Shown in pieces: positions 43,594-54,829 of a DNA stretch of 64,000 bases. The DNA lies in contig NC_092636.1 of the NCBI RefSeq assembly GCF_039555335.1, positions 54,677,706 to 54,741,705 of the forward strand, given 5' to 3'. This DNA is from Amphiura filiformis (lineage: Eukaryota; Echinodermata; Ophiuroidea; Amphilepidida; Amphiuridae). The stretch's first letter is position 1. Every line of letters starts with the position of its first letter. A model generated the notes under the pieces. The model was not told the DNA's origin. It did no database searches and was given only the letters and a program-made list of their open reading frames with translations. A program made the position numbers and the translations under genes.

Positions 43594-44394
43594 AAAACAA
43601 CTTACATATATGTAAGTTTTTGTACCAATGATACGAAGAAACAAACTTTAAATTATATATAAAACAGTTTTTAAGAAACAAATAATTTTCCCGAGAGAAG
43701 TAGTAGCGCTACGCTTTAAAAAAATGGATCGCCTAACAGATACGGTGCCTTACAATTCAAGTACAAATCTGTCTCACTGAGAAATATGTGGGAGACTTTA
43801 TTGAAAGCTCGATATGTAACGACTGGTTTTCTTTACAACGTCAAATTCACGGTTTTCAGGAGAAATTGCATGAGTAATATTCGTCTCGACAGGCATGAAC
43901 GTAACAAATAATATATATGTCAGAGAATCTTGTGTAGAAGATATAGGAGATTCTATAGTAGTTGATTTTGATTGCTCTGAATATTCATTCTTTTCCAAGG
44001 TTACTTTGTAGCTGAAGCATAGACAGCTACCTTTCGACTATATTTATTAATAAATATTTTTAATTACGCACGTGACACATGAGCACGGCATACCAAGACC
44101 AGCAAGCGCGACCAAATCCTCATGCCATTGAACACTATACAGAAAAGGATAGAAACTCTTTAGATTAATATCATCAAGTTTTTCAAGAATAGTTGAAAAC
44201 TATAGTCAACAACATTCACGTGTTTGTCCCAATAAATTCAGAGTAACCATACTCCGTCATCAGCGGTGTGGTACTGATGAATGACTGATGTATGAATTTT
44301 TCTTCCTGTTGACAATGTCCTTTTTGGACCTTTTGTCAGATGTTTCTAGAAGCAAAGTGTCATAGTCTTTGGAAAGTTCTCGGTCCCGTCCTTA

Positions 44395-44560
44395 TTAAGG
44401 TTGGGCTTATCTCTTTCTTGATGAAAATCGCTTCACTCACTTTTCTTGGCAATAGGTTTTCTACTCTGCAGAGCACTTCGACGTCAGTGTCAGCATCATG
44501 TCCTGTGCGCTTGTGGTGCTCTGCAATTGCTGATGTATTTATTATTCGGACAAAAACGTG
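44395..44560 (-). pseudogene. Penelope-like GIY-YIG endonuclease C-terminal relic
   Basis: Minus strand 44548-44390 reads TSAIAEHHKRTGHDADTDVE, VLCRVENLLPRKVSEAIFIK and KEISPTLIRTGPRTFQRL. The pattern SAIAEH...TGH...EN...R...EA..I......N.. is the C-terminal half of GIY-YIG nuclease domains at the end of Penelope-like retroelements. The catalytic GIY and YIG motifs and the reverse transcriptase are not recognised upstream; the frame on that side is disrupted. A short relic; domain identity is by pattern only. Confidence 0.5.
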
Positions 44561-46899
44561 AGTGTTGTTGACTAGTTTTAAACTTTTCTTTGATGTCTAC
44601 TACCAACACGTATAAATCTCTACACTCTTGTAATATGTTATCATAAACAACATTTTGAAAGTATTTGCCGATGTATTTTACAATGATATCACAAAGTTGA
44701 ACAAAATAGACAATTTTGCTGCACAGTCTGGTGTTGTTAACCGCCTTTGCATTCAAATGTACAGGAAGACACCCGCTGTGTCGAAGGCCACTTCCTGACT
44801 ACCTGTCTTCAAGCTGTTATGGCAGCGCGGAAGTTGTCATGTGCGTAAAAGTGTATTTATAAATATAGTCGAAGCATATTGATAGAGGTGACGTTGAAGC
44901 AGGGTTTGTTCAAAACACACGCACAAAATTAGGCACATTTTGCAGAAATATAATTGACTGGTCCCAGAGTACTTAATTCACTTCATATTGAAAATTTTAG
45001 AATTGTCATAATTATTGTCTCAGGGTACGAATCGTCACTTTATGAAACGTCTGGATATAGATTATGAGATTTACACCGTTACACAAAACTAGTCAATTCA
45101 ACAGTCGAGATAAATTCAATGACACCAGCTGAAATCCAAGAACACAATGTTTATATCATGCACGCTTAGACCTTTGTCGCAATATAGATCTTGTGTTGCA
45201 GGATTTGTGGTTAGTAACTCAAATATGAATGTGGAAATACATTGGCACTTGGTTCACAGACAAACAAGTTTTTCAAAAAAAAATTTGTTGACAGAGAAAA
45301 CGGATTTACTAAAGTATAGCCATCTGTCCTGAATATCCTGAAAACAAGATCTCAAAAGGCGTTGACGGAACATATGATTTCATTACAATAAGTTAACAGA
45401 CAGTGCACACAAAAGCTAAAGCAGTCCAAGTTATAAATGTTCTTTGCTACAGCTGTGCTCAAGTGACTCAAATTAAAGAGAGTGCATATTGACATTTTGA
45501 TTTCATTGCAAGCCATCGGATTTAAAAAGCTCGACACATACGATTATGTCCATACATTTGAACCACTTATTCGCGCAACCGTGCTTATAGTTAGGAACTT
45601 ACAATCAAACAGAAGATGTTTTGTCGGCAGAAATATTTTCGTCTACACATCGGATCAGCGTTGTTGTATACTATATAGCATCTAGAGGGTTACTTCACCA
45701 GCTAAATCGTAAATAAAGATTGGGATACATAATTCAGATGTGGGGTGACTTCGATACGTCCCTAATGCAAAAAACTATAATATAAACAAACAGTGGTACT
45801 TACTTCTCAAAGGAAGGCCAAAAACAAGCAAACAATTGTTTGGTTGCCCTTCCAAGACAAACATTTGGATGGTTAGTACTTTAAAGGAAGTCTCCGGCAA
45901 TCACAACATTACGCCTTATAGAGTAAGCAAAATAAATAAGGTAGCAGTTGTGTTGACCCCTGTATATTCTAAATAAAGACAAATTTGCCAAAATTAAAAC
46001 AAGCAGCCGATGCCTGCACTTTTTAGCTCTGATTTAAGACCTTATTTGTTGAAATTGGTTGAGAATTAAAGAAACGGTAGTCCAAAATCTGATGAAGATA
46101 CGAATTAAAAAGTTGCACTTTTGTGTTCTAATCAATGAAAGCACGATGCTATAGTTTTTCGTGCTAATCAATGAAAGCACAGCGCTAGTTATCTTGTTCG
46201 CGTATTGTGTACAAATCAATAGGGCATGCAATGTGGCAAACTGCAACTTTTATATGTGACCGTCCACGGCGAATGAGCCGTAAATACCTCCCCCGGTCAA
46301 TTTTGTTTTATTTCGTGTTTAAGGCCGTACTACACCCATATATTGGTTTGATTGGTGTAAAAAAATATTTTTCATTTATAGCTAGGCGATATATGCACGG
46401 ATCATGTGAAATAAAAATAATTACGAAACAACTTCGTAAAAGTGTCCTTTTTCACCCATTTGTCTTTAAGTTGACTGGTTGGTAAGGACGCTTATATCCA
46501 CTTTTTACGTCTGTGACAGGCGGCGTAGGAAGCGCAACACGTGACGTACGAGGCTGGCGAAGATACTCTGACAGCCCCATTCAAAATACACGGTTAGCAA
46601 TTACAAATAGAAAATTATCATACTTGCAGTAGGGTACTTTGACGGTTTTAGAGTAAGATAATGTTGCTTTGACACCACATTTATAATTGTTTGTGACGAT
46701 TTCATGATTATGTGTTAATCTAATGGTGACCTCAAAATTGGCGATATCGCTTCCATCACCGCCTGGTATGTGATGTCAATCTCCATAGGGATGGGCGATA
46801 CCAGCTTTTGGTACCGATTGTCGAGAGCAATCAGGGGGTGGGGGCGTAATTTTTAGAAAAAATAAAATAAAATTTTAAAAAAATGGCCGCGGAGCGCGC

Positions 46900-47480
46900 T
46901 TGCGCGACGCAGGAGGTTGTCTGAGGGAGGATGTTCCCCCCTCAGAAGTAAGAAACTTGTGCAAAATGAAGATCTAATTGAAGCGATTTGGTGGACTATT
47001 TTGGCACTATTAGGGCCTACTAGTGTAAAATTTTAGGTTTGGCGGCCGAAAATTTGTGAAATGTGCGGTTCATGAAGCCTTTCTTGGACAAGTTTCCCTA
47101 TTGTCGTATTTAAACATAAATCGGCGAAAGAAGAAGCGAAAATGGCCACTTGTATATCGATTACGCAGGGGAGTGTAAAATGAAGAAAATTGAAGTGTTT
47201 TGGTGGACCATTTTGGTACAAGTGTGTAAAAGTTTAGTTTGAAAAAGCCGCAAATTTGTTAAATGATAGTCCATGAAACCTTCCTTGGACAAGTTTTCCC
47301 TGTAAGCCTATACCCTTATTGTGTTAACATAGGGCTTAAATTTGCAAATGTTGGAAGAAGAGCGAAAATGATCATATGTTTATCCACTACGCAAAGGGGG
47401 GTCTGAGGGGGATGTTCCCCCCTGAGAAGTTTGACAAATTTGCAAAATGAAGGTCGAATTGAAGCCATTCGGTGCATTGT
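46900..47480. repeat. Imperfect tandem repeat of about 0.2-0.5 kb inside F2
   Basis: TTTGGTGGACTATTTTGGCA (46988) / TTTGGTGGACCATTTTGGTA (47200), TTCTTGGACAAGTTTCCCT (47082) / TTCCTTGGACAAGTTTTCCC (47281), and GTCTGAGGGAGGATGTTCCC (46919) / GTCTGAGGGGGATGTTCCCC (47401) show two or three diverged units. Confidence 0.65.
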
Positions 47481-47794
47481 TTTTACACTACTATTTGAAT
47501 CAATTGCTTTAAACAGAAAAAAGGGCCCGAACTCAATTTGCAAAACTTGAGATTGGCAATTACTAAAGCATGCATAAATTGATGAAGTCGGTATGGAGTC
47601 CGTCTTAAAACTGACATTGGTGGCAAAATGTGAGGGGCCATGCATATCGGCGGACCCGCAGTAATTTTCACATGCTTTTAAGACGAGGACCCGCCTTCAA
47701 GCAATGCCTAAAATAATCGCAGGCCTATATAGGACCTACTTCCAATCGTCCCGACTGTGCGGTTATTTACACATGGGCCTACTCAATTACGTGC

Positions 47795-47885
47795 AATTTA
47801 GTTTCTCTCCTCCTTTCCTCCATTTTCTCTTCTCTTTTTCTCCTTTCTTCCCCTTCTCTTCTCTTTATTTTGGGGGGGGGGGGCT
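47795..47885. repeat. Polypyrimidine tract with G-run
   Basis: About 75 bp of TCTCCTCC/TTCTCTTC on the plus strand followed by 12 guanines at 47873-47884. Low-complexity DNA able to form triplex-like structure; not coding. Confidence 0.8.
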
Positions 47886-49140
47886 CGTCAGCCACCTGAA
47901 TCCGCGCCTTAATTGAGTCAATGTGTATGTTGGGGAGGGAGGGGTACTGAGGCCTACCACATTTAATAACGAACTTACTTACTCTTTGTGGGATTTCGAA
48001 TCGCAACACAGGTAATAATAAAACCAGTAGCAAACTTCACTTTACCAACAAGATACAACAACTTTACAACTTTTCTTTTTAATTAATGAAACAAAGCTTA
48101 TTTTTGACTCAGAGTTTAAATTTAAGATGCTAGCAGAAGTCAATAACTTTGCACATTCTTCGGGTTCCTTTGTTTCCACTCTTGTTAAAAGAAGACATAA
48201 AACCTGATGATCAGCTGACTCTTTCTGTTGACAATTTAAGTTTAAAACATTATTAACACAATTTGTGTGTTGAAAATAATTGTAAACAAAACCAATAGGC
48301 CTACAATTGGCTAGTTTCAAATCTTTCTTAACATATTTTAAACCGTGTTTTTTGTACTGAAAATATTTTGTAAAAGATTTGCAATCACTTTGATTGGGAT
48401 CGAACATTGCCACTTTACAATGCTCAAGGTCACCAAAACTCAGATGTGTGAAAAATCCGACAAGTTGTATGAAATCATCCCTCAGCGTAAACTAGTTTCT
48501 ATCAGTACACTTTTAAATGTGAATGATACCGTAGGTCGCTGAAAAGTGTTTTGTGACGTTACATGTACATTAGGAAAACAATTGTTATTTAAAGTACCGT
48601 AACATCAAAATCGAGATTTTTACCTAATTGTAATAAATATAACATAACAAACCCCCGGGTAACAAACACACCCTGAAATGTTTTATCATGTACATGCCCC
48701 GCCAATACCGGCCATGATGTGCCGCTAAGTGCATATCCCATAGACAATCCATTGGATTATTCAAAACACTGTACAATGTAGGCCTAGGCCTAGCTGTGAG
48801 CCCGGGCTGCGAGATCTGGATCTGGATCATTTATACTCCAATAAAAGCAGTGAATTCTGCACCCGGGATTCTGCATCACACTAGAGTTGGAGATAGTCTA
48901 GACCTACCACACAATTTATTCGCTACCTGAAGTCGCTAATAGAGAATGAGAGATTAGAATATTTGTTTATATTTGTTTTCAATTTTCTAATATGTTTTTC
49001 AATACGTTCCATTAAATAATTCTTTAGGCCTATTCTGTAATGTCTGTAAAGTACGGTATCGTACGCGTACCGGTATCAGAGAATCCGCGGTATCGAGTAC
49101 CGCTCAACCTTAGTCAAAGGTCAAAACCAATTATAAAAAT

Positions 49141-49251
49141 ATGGCGTCGTACGTGTTTTCGTCGGCTTCGCTTGTCTTCGAAGCGAGCAGTGATTTTCAC
49201 TGATTTTACACATCATTTTCTCAAAATGGAAGGAATACACACCCGCTACAG
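49141..49251 (+). other. Candidate 5' exon with splice donor
   Basis: Two ATGs in good context (ATATGG at 49141, AAAATGG at 49225) precede a consensus donor, CAG|GTAAGTGA at 49251/49252. The second frame reads MEGIHTRYR up to the donor; the first closes after 20 codons. TATAAAAA lies at 49132. It sits within transposon F2. No downstream exon can be assigned, so this may be a chance match. Confidence 0.25.
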
Positions 49252-50574
49252 GTAAGTGACGAAACCGTTACTACACATGAAGTTTTAGGGTGTGTCCAAC
49301 AGTTTAATTTTGAGGTTTTACCATTGTGAACATGCCGATTTACATTATTATCGTGTTTTGTAAGCTTTCTATTTTCTCAGAAAACTGAGCAAAAATTCAC
49401 CTAATACTGAAAATTGACTGTTTTGGCTGTTCTTTAATTTCAACCTTATCAAACCTGAAACAAATGTGCTGCCTTGCGAACACAAATTTTGCATATCATT
49501 GTCAACTGGAAGGGGGAAAATAAGTTTAATTTCATTGATAACATGAAATTGATGCATATTTGTGTTTTCAAAGCTGTGCATAATTAATGCATTTCCAAAA
49601 TAAAAAATATTTTGGTACTATTAGGGTCTGCCATTGATGATAAATAAGTGTGTGTAGGTCGATTCACGTTACCAGTTCTGAAATTGCAAATATGATCAAA
49701 ATTGTGATGGGGTCATCATGTACCTCTCTTTGGCTTGTACAATTAAAAGCATGTAAGCTACATTATTATCAATACCACCAATAGAACGAGAAGATTTGCC
49801 CCTTCATTATGCATACCACTATGACCAATTTTTTTTTTCTCATTTCTTCACAAAATGCAAAAAACCCACCAAAAAATGTGATGAGTGTAGTACCCCCTTA
49901 AAAAATAAACATCATAAACATAAAAATGGTATATCATTTGACTTCAAACGATATCCAGAGGCGGGGTTATGGTTTGTTAAACTTTGCTCCTTCAACAAAA
50001 TTATAGCTTTTTACGTTTTTACATGTGTCTCTTTTTCCACATTGTTGGCAATAAATATCAAACAGTCATAATTGGCGGTCATTTCAAATCATCCCCAAGT
50101 CAACGAGGTTTAAGAAAGTTCTCTCATTGTTAATTGTTGGTTATGCATACCTGTACAAAATACAATGCCTGGTAACCCACCACTTGAACAGGATTTAGCA
50201 ATATAAGCAAACAAAGACCAGAGCTATTAAAAGTTCTATATAGCCATCTAAGGTAGAAGCTTATTATCCACTTCAACAATAGGATTATTGATTAGTTTTT
50301 GACAATCGAAATGAGACGGATGTCGGGCCAGCAAGTTACCGATGAATATGACCTTCGTACACATTTTACACCGTAACTCAGAATACAATTTAGGGAATTT
50401 ACGGCTCATTTGTGCTGCCGGGTCACATATTTGCATCTTCCTTGGGTTTTTGGATCGTCGTGTCTTTATTTCTTGGACAATGTCAACGAATGAGGTCCAA
50501 TTATGACATGTTTGCCTTTGTTTAGGATATACAGGGGGTAAACATAACTGGTACCTTAATTTTTTGGCTTACTG

Positions 50575-50908
50575 TAGGCTATGTAAGAAAAATAATTATC
50601 AAGCACGAATGACGTGGTTTTATTTAAAACAAACTTATACTGACCATAAAAGCTAATAAAAACACCCGCGATATTCAAAATTCCCGGGCGCCGAAATTGT
50701 CGAGTGCAATGACGTCCCAGTAATACAATGAAGGCTGGCGACAATTTGAGCACAAATAACTATCACGTCATTGCACTTAGATAATTTCGAGCGGGAGTTT
50801 TGAATATCGCGTGTTGAGAGCCGACTGTTTTTATTGGTTTTTATGGTCAATATGAGTTTGTTTTAAATAAAACCACGTGATTCGTGCTTGATAATTATTT
50901 TTCTAACA
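50575..50908. mobile_element. Palindromic element D, copy 1
   Basis: AAAATAATTATCAAGCACGA at the left pairs with TCGTGCTTGATAATTATTTT at the right, and the arms continue through GTGGTTTTATTTAAAACAAA, CGCGATATTCAAAA and GTGCAATGACGT to a centre near 50740. The arms pair imperfectly. It lies between the inner right TIR of E and element B2. Another copy is at 62880-63222. Confidence 0.85.
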
Positions 50909-50910
50909 TA

Positions 50911-51482
50911 TGTGACTGGACACGACGAATCAGCCGTAAACTCGACCCCGGTCAATTTTGTTTTATTTCGTGTTTAGAAAATATACATCATAAGCTTTAA
51001 AATAGTATATCATTTGACTTCAAACGATATCCAGAAGCGGGGTTATGGTTTGTTGAACTCTGCTCCTTCAACAAAATTGTACCCTTTTTTCGGTTTTACA
51101 TGCGTCTTTTTTTCCATATTGCTGGTAATAAAGTCATAATTGGCGGTCGTTTCAAATCATCCCCAAGTCAACGAGGTTCAGGAATGTCCTCTCATTGTTT
51201 ATTGTTTATACATACCTGGACAAAATACAATGCAATTGTAACCCACCACTTGAACAGGATTTAGCCAAAGCATACAAAGGCTAGAGCTATTTAATGATTT
51301 TATATGTAGAAGATTATTATCCTCTTCAGCAATAGGATTATTGATTGGTTTAAACGCTCTCAAATGAGAAACATGTCGCGCCTAATTGAGACACCTATGA
51401 ATACGACTTTCACGCATAGTTTGCACTGTATCTCAGAATACAATTTGCCGAGTTTACGGCTCATTCGTAGTGTCCACTCACA
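50911..51482 (+). mobile_element. TIR element B, copy B2
   Basis: Ends TGTGACTGGACACGACGAAT and CATTCGTAGTGTCCACTCACA, 572 bp, same orientation as B1 and without the F2 insertion. Shared internal words include GTCAATTTTGTTTTATTTCG and CAAACGATATCCAGAAGCGG. It sits against element D on the left and the outer right end of E on the right. Confidence 0.87.
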
Positions 51483-51539
51483 TTATAAGGCATAATGTTA
51501 TGATTGCCGGAGACGCCCTTTAAAATCCCTTGTTACAAC

Positions 51540-52850
51540 TCTAGAAGCTGTTTATTTGTTGAGGGAAGTATTCCGACATGATTTATGCAAAAGTAACAGA
51601 CAGGTAGCTGATGCTTAACTGCAAGTACGGTAAAAGCTTTGATATATGCGGTGCCTAAGATCTTACGTAATAACCAAGTGTTGTGCTAATAAAACGTGAT
51701 TTTTGTGTCTCTTGACATCTCAAGTAAATTATAATATTGCGCTTTTCTTACACTGGTGCATCTTGTACATAAACATGCTTAATGCGCCACTCGCATGAAT
51801 TGCTGTCGCCCTGACACACATTTTGTTATTGCTAGAGTGTTAAATGGTCTATGGTTATGGACATCGTCGCGATCATGGCGACGCTAAGAAGAAATAATGT
51901 GAAAGAACGAGTTCAGTTTCGCCATGTTTCGTTCCATAAATTACTCTCACACCCTGACTCTGACAACATGTCATAATGTTATCATTAAGAGACGAGCGTG
52001 TAAGTGAATGTTTAAGTTCCGATTTAATGTAGGGTACCTATTAATAATGTTCCAGTTCGTCGGGGTGATTATGGAACGTGATTAATGTAAATTCCATCCC
52101 ATGGAATTTGAATTTGCACCTGTAGCTCAAAATGTACATTGGACATGTTGTTGATCAACTCTGGGTCCATTGTTAAGGGATAGCACCATGTATATATTAC
52201 ACATTATATACACACTTGCTATAGGCCTAAGATTCTTTTTCACAAAACTTGTGGATCGCTGAGTAAAATATTTATATAACCATGAAAACGCGTCTACAGG
52301 CATGAAGTCGTCGGGGACGATGCATACATTTCATGAACGAATGGCATATACACAGACGAGCTAACCGATTTATGCTCCTTTGATAAAAACCGTGCCTTAC
52401 TTTTCAATCTTTATCAAGAAACAATATGTCTCTGACAACCATTTACAATTAGATAGGTCCTGGTATTTACATGGCATCTTTGGTGGTAAACATATCAAAT
52501 CAAGGATAGGAAAATGCGCTACAGTATCGATATAATGTATTTGATTTATTATTGTTTTATTTACAAAATGATAGTGTTATATTGGACCAACCTCTACTTG
52601 TGGATTCCATACATTGACATAATCTTCTTATTCCAAGAATACTTTATATTTGAGTAGAAAACAATGCTGACATCAATTTGGAATAGGCATGAACATTACC
52701 AACGGACTGTAGAGTCTATTGTGTCCGATTTCAGCGATGACATATTTATAAATGTTGCCAATCAATATCCATATGAGACATTCAACGTTCAGTTTTCAAA
52801 ATTTGGGGACTTGTGTTTAGGAGATGTGAAATACATCTGACTGGGTGTTT
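51540..52850 (+). repeat. Long repeat family C, copy C2
   Basis: Collinear with about 41350-43080: TTATGCAAAAGT (51581), AATAACCAAGTGTTGTGCTA (51669), ATGTAAATTCCATCCCATGG (52086), TCATGAACGAATGGCATATA (52332), TAGATAGGTCCTGGTATTTA (52451). Strongly diverged, with deletions. No frame is preserved relative to C1. Confidence 0.65.
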
Positions 52851-52859
52851 TGATTATGT

Positions 52860-54140
52860 CACGCAAAAATTCTGTGGCATCATCGAATGGCTGCTGTAAG
52901 GAGTTATTACAAGGTTGATATGATCTTTTGTATAACATGAATATTTCTTAGGTATCAATAATGTAATTAGTCCGAACAATGATTACAATAGTACTGTATA
53001 TGTCATATCAAGTATCCTATCACGTAAAAGAGATCACTTGATAAGTTATTGAACACTCCAATCAACGTATGATCAATGTTAAACTACTATCGCTGCCAAT
53101 TTAGGTGTTGAATTTCCTTCCTAACGTTCACAATGAGATACGTAATGAAACGCTAAAAATGTCATTGTATGAAGGTTAACAAAGAGAGGTTTATGTGAGT
53201 TAACTGCGTAGGAGTAAATCCCGTCGGGAAAGTTGGTCTCTTCGAATCGATTTTTCTGCAAATTGTTCTTTTAGTTTGAGATAGTTTGGAATGTTTGAGA
53301 GGTTTTTAGATTCGATCGCTGAGAAACTGAAGTTTGACCAATCAGTTTTTTAAACAACAAAACAAAACAAAAACCTCAGCGACAGAGCATAAATGTTACT
53401 TGTTTTAAAGTGGCTTGTAACAGTATAATTTTCTACATGCAATACCATAATATATAATACGGAGTCAAATACCAAATACGGGATGTTGATTCTTGAATGT
53501 AATGAGAGAGTGGGTTTGTGTTAAGAAATAAGTTCTGCGAGATAGGCAAGTGACATGCTGGTTACCGGTTTAAACTATGTGGCTTGCAAGAGATAGATGC
53601 TCAAGTTTAGAAGTTAATGTCTGCGCACCAGTTGTTCTGAAGGTAATGTGAAAAAAATCTAAACATTTTGTTTGGACCTCATAAATATCCTTTGTGCACA
53701 AATACATGAAACTTAACAAAAGCAAAGTCATTAACTTCATTCATAACCGCCACCTGTTCAGTTTCTTCTCTTAAATTTTGAAAACCAATGCAATTTTCAT
53801 TTTCCCTGTAAAAAAATCAAACAGCCGATTAAGGAAAACCGCTAGCGACCAATCACACTAGTGCGCAATCATGCGATGTACAAAGACTGCGGCCAAACCC
53901 CGCCTAAATTGGTAAAACACTTCACAAAACGCAGTCATTGTACTTACGTACTACGTCACGAGATGTGGTCATTATACGTTTTCAATAACCTGCATTTGCG
54001 TCTGCGTACTTAAAATTTATTATCTGTGATAATTAATTAAACACATCGCGTATATTCATGAGATTGTGAATTATTTTCAAATGATTTCTTGTTACGACTT
54101 GATTACATGCACTGACAGAGTAGCGTGTGTATTCATCAAA
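52860..54140. other. No recognisable feature
   Basis: About 1.3 kb of AT-rich DNA without recognised genes or repeats. Confidence 0.4.
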
Positions 54141-54149
54141 ATCATAATG

Positions 54150-54788
54150 TTAAAGCCATATTATAACATTTCTGTAAAAATAGATTAGTATTTATTTTCC
54201 ATAAAATGTTAGCTTTTATTGTCACATACATCCCCTTTTAATATTGAGATAAAGCATAAAAATTGGAATTTACTACTAGCGCCCATGCATGTTACTCCCG
54301 CGGTTGTAAGGCCCTGTATCCATAGGCTGTTCCCTTGAGGCGTGTGCCCTTGTTCCGTGTTCACTTGTTCCCATGTGACCTGCCACACAGACAACGAACC
54401 TTTGTTTGAAGCAAAACAACGGTTCGTTGTCTGTGTGGCAGGTCACATGGGAACAAGTGAACACGGAACAAGGGCACACGCCTCAAGGGAACAGCCTATG
54501 GATACAGGGCCTAATACGGTACGATCCTCGGGGTGTGTGTGTATGTGTATCCCGCACGCCGTCTACGTACTGTGCATACGTGTTCGACTAATATTTCCAT
54601 CGTAATAATAAAACGCCGCTTCCATCGTTTTATTCAAAATCTCGGATTTTGACAACACTACAGCACCTAAAGTCTTGATTTTTGCAGAGTATCTTTATTG
54701 ACTAAAGTACATTACAATCGTGTAAAAACCAGAATCTAAAACAAATTTGAGGGCGTTCTCCTCAGCAAATGTTATAATATGGCTTTAA
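54150..54788. mobile_element. TTAA-flanked TIR element I
   Basis: TTAAAGCCATATTATAACAT at the left (54150) is matched by ATGTTATAATATGGCTTTAA at the right (ending 54788), a perfect inverted repeat of about 22 bp including the TTAA. A 202-bp palindromic element is nested inside; without it the element is about 435 bp. No coding frame. Confidence 0.85.
54310..54511. mobile_element. 202-bp palindromic MITE with 91-bp perfect arms
   Basis: Arms 54310-54400 and 54421-54511 are exact reverse complements; a 20-bp loop can extend pairing by six more bases. The ends are GGCCCTGTATCCATAGG / CCTATGGATACAGGGCC, the GGCCCTGT start known from PIF/Harbinger elements, with TAA directly outside both ends (54307-54309, 54512-54514), the 3-bp duplication of that group. 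Perfect arms mean recent insertion or strong homogenisation. Frames read through both arms give mirror-related peptides and are not genes. Confidence 0.93.
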
Positions 54789-54829
54789 GATTGAAAAGAA
54801 TTCAAATTGTGTTCTTTACATGCACAACC

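Larger units (their letters stand above)
41040..45700 (+). repeat. Long interspersed repeat family C, copy C1 (longest)
   Basis: This is the fullest copy of a non-coding repeat also present at 51540-52850, 54830-55280, 59490-63300 and 63560-63810. Landmarks in order: GTTCAGATCCATTGACCTAC (41055), CTCATGAAAACTCAAAGTAA (41501), AATTCCATCCCATGGAATTT (42571), AATCTGATAGGTGCTGGTAT (42893), TGATTTTGATTGCTC (43963), GCTGAAATCCAAGAACACAA (45128). A 118-codon frame at 42583-42939 is not conserved in the other copies. I cannot assign an element class. Confidence 0.65.
46319..49901. mobile_element. TIR element F, copy F2, TTAA-flanked, 3.6 kb
   Basis: TTAA at 46319-46322 and 49898-49901. The left end GGCCGTACTACACCCATATA and the right end ATGAGTGTAGTACCCCC match F1's ends, including the internal words GGCGATATATGCACGGATCA and AACGAGAAGATTTGCCCCTT. 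The 3.3 kb between is unrelated to the F1 interior and contains an internal tandem repeat (46900-47480), a pyrimidine-rich tract (47800-47870) and a candidate 5' exon (49141-49251). No transposase is recognised, though a spliced or heavily mutated one could escape reading by eye. Confidence 0.83.
46255..50427 (+). mobile_element. TIR element B, copy B1, split by element F2
   Basis: Starts TGTGACCGTCCACGGCGAAT and ends TGCTGCCGGGTCACA, with TA outside both ends. The halves (46255-46318 and 49902-50427) rejoin to a sequence collinear with B2 (50911-51482); at the join B2 reads TTTCGTGTTTAGAAAATATA, here TTTCGTGTTTAA on the left and TTAAAAAATAAACATCAT on the right. That makes B2 a paralogous empty site for F2. 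Confidence 0.87.
45881..51523. mobile_element. TTAA-flanked element E, split by nested insertions
   Basis: Left end TTAAAGGAAGTCTCCGGCAA at 45881 and right end GATTGCCGGAGACGCCCTTT..TTAA ending at 51523 are inverted. The inner TIR continues on the left as CTTATAGAGTAAGC and CCCCTGTATATTCTAAATAA (to about 45970) and on the right, inverted, as TTTGTTTAGGATATACAGGG and GGCTTACTGTAGG (50504-50575). Between these lie element B1 carrying F2, then element D, then B2. Without these insertions E would be roughly 560 bp. The nesting model rests on matched pieces read by eye. Confidence 0.62.

Noticed and set aside
47316..47645. Minus-strand frame of 109 codons
   Set aside because: It overlaps the imperfect tandem repeat in F2 and shows no recognisable domain.
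48042..48413. Minus-strand frame of 123 codons inside F2 as a transposase
   Set aside because: No DDE/DDD motif pattern or zinc-binding cluster of a known transposase can be seen.
54276..54605. Frames on both strands over the 54.4-kb palindrome
   Set aside because: The two arms are reverse complements, so both strands give the same peptide; this is an effect of the palindrome.
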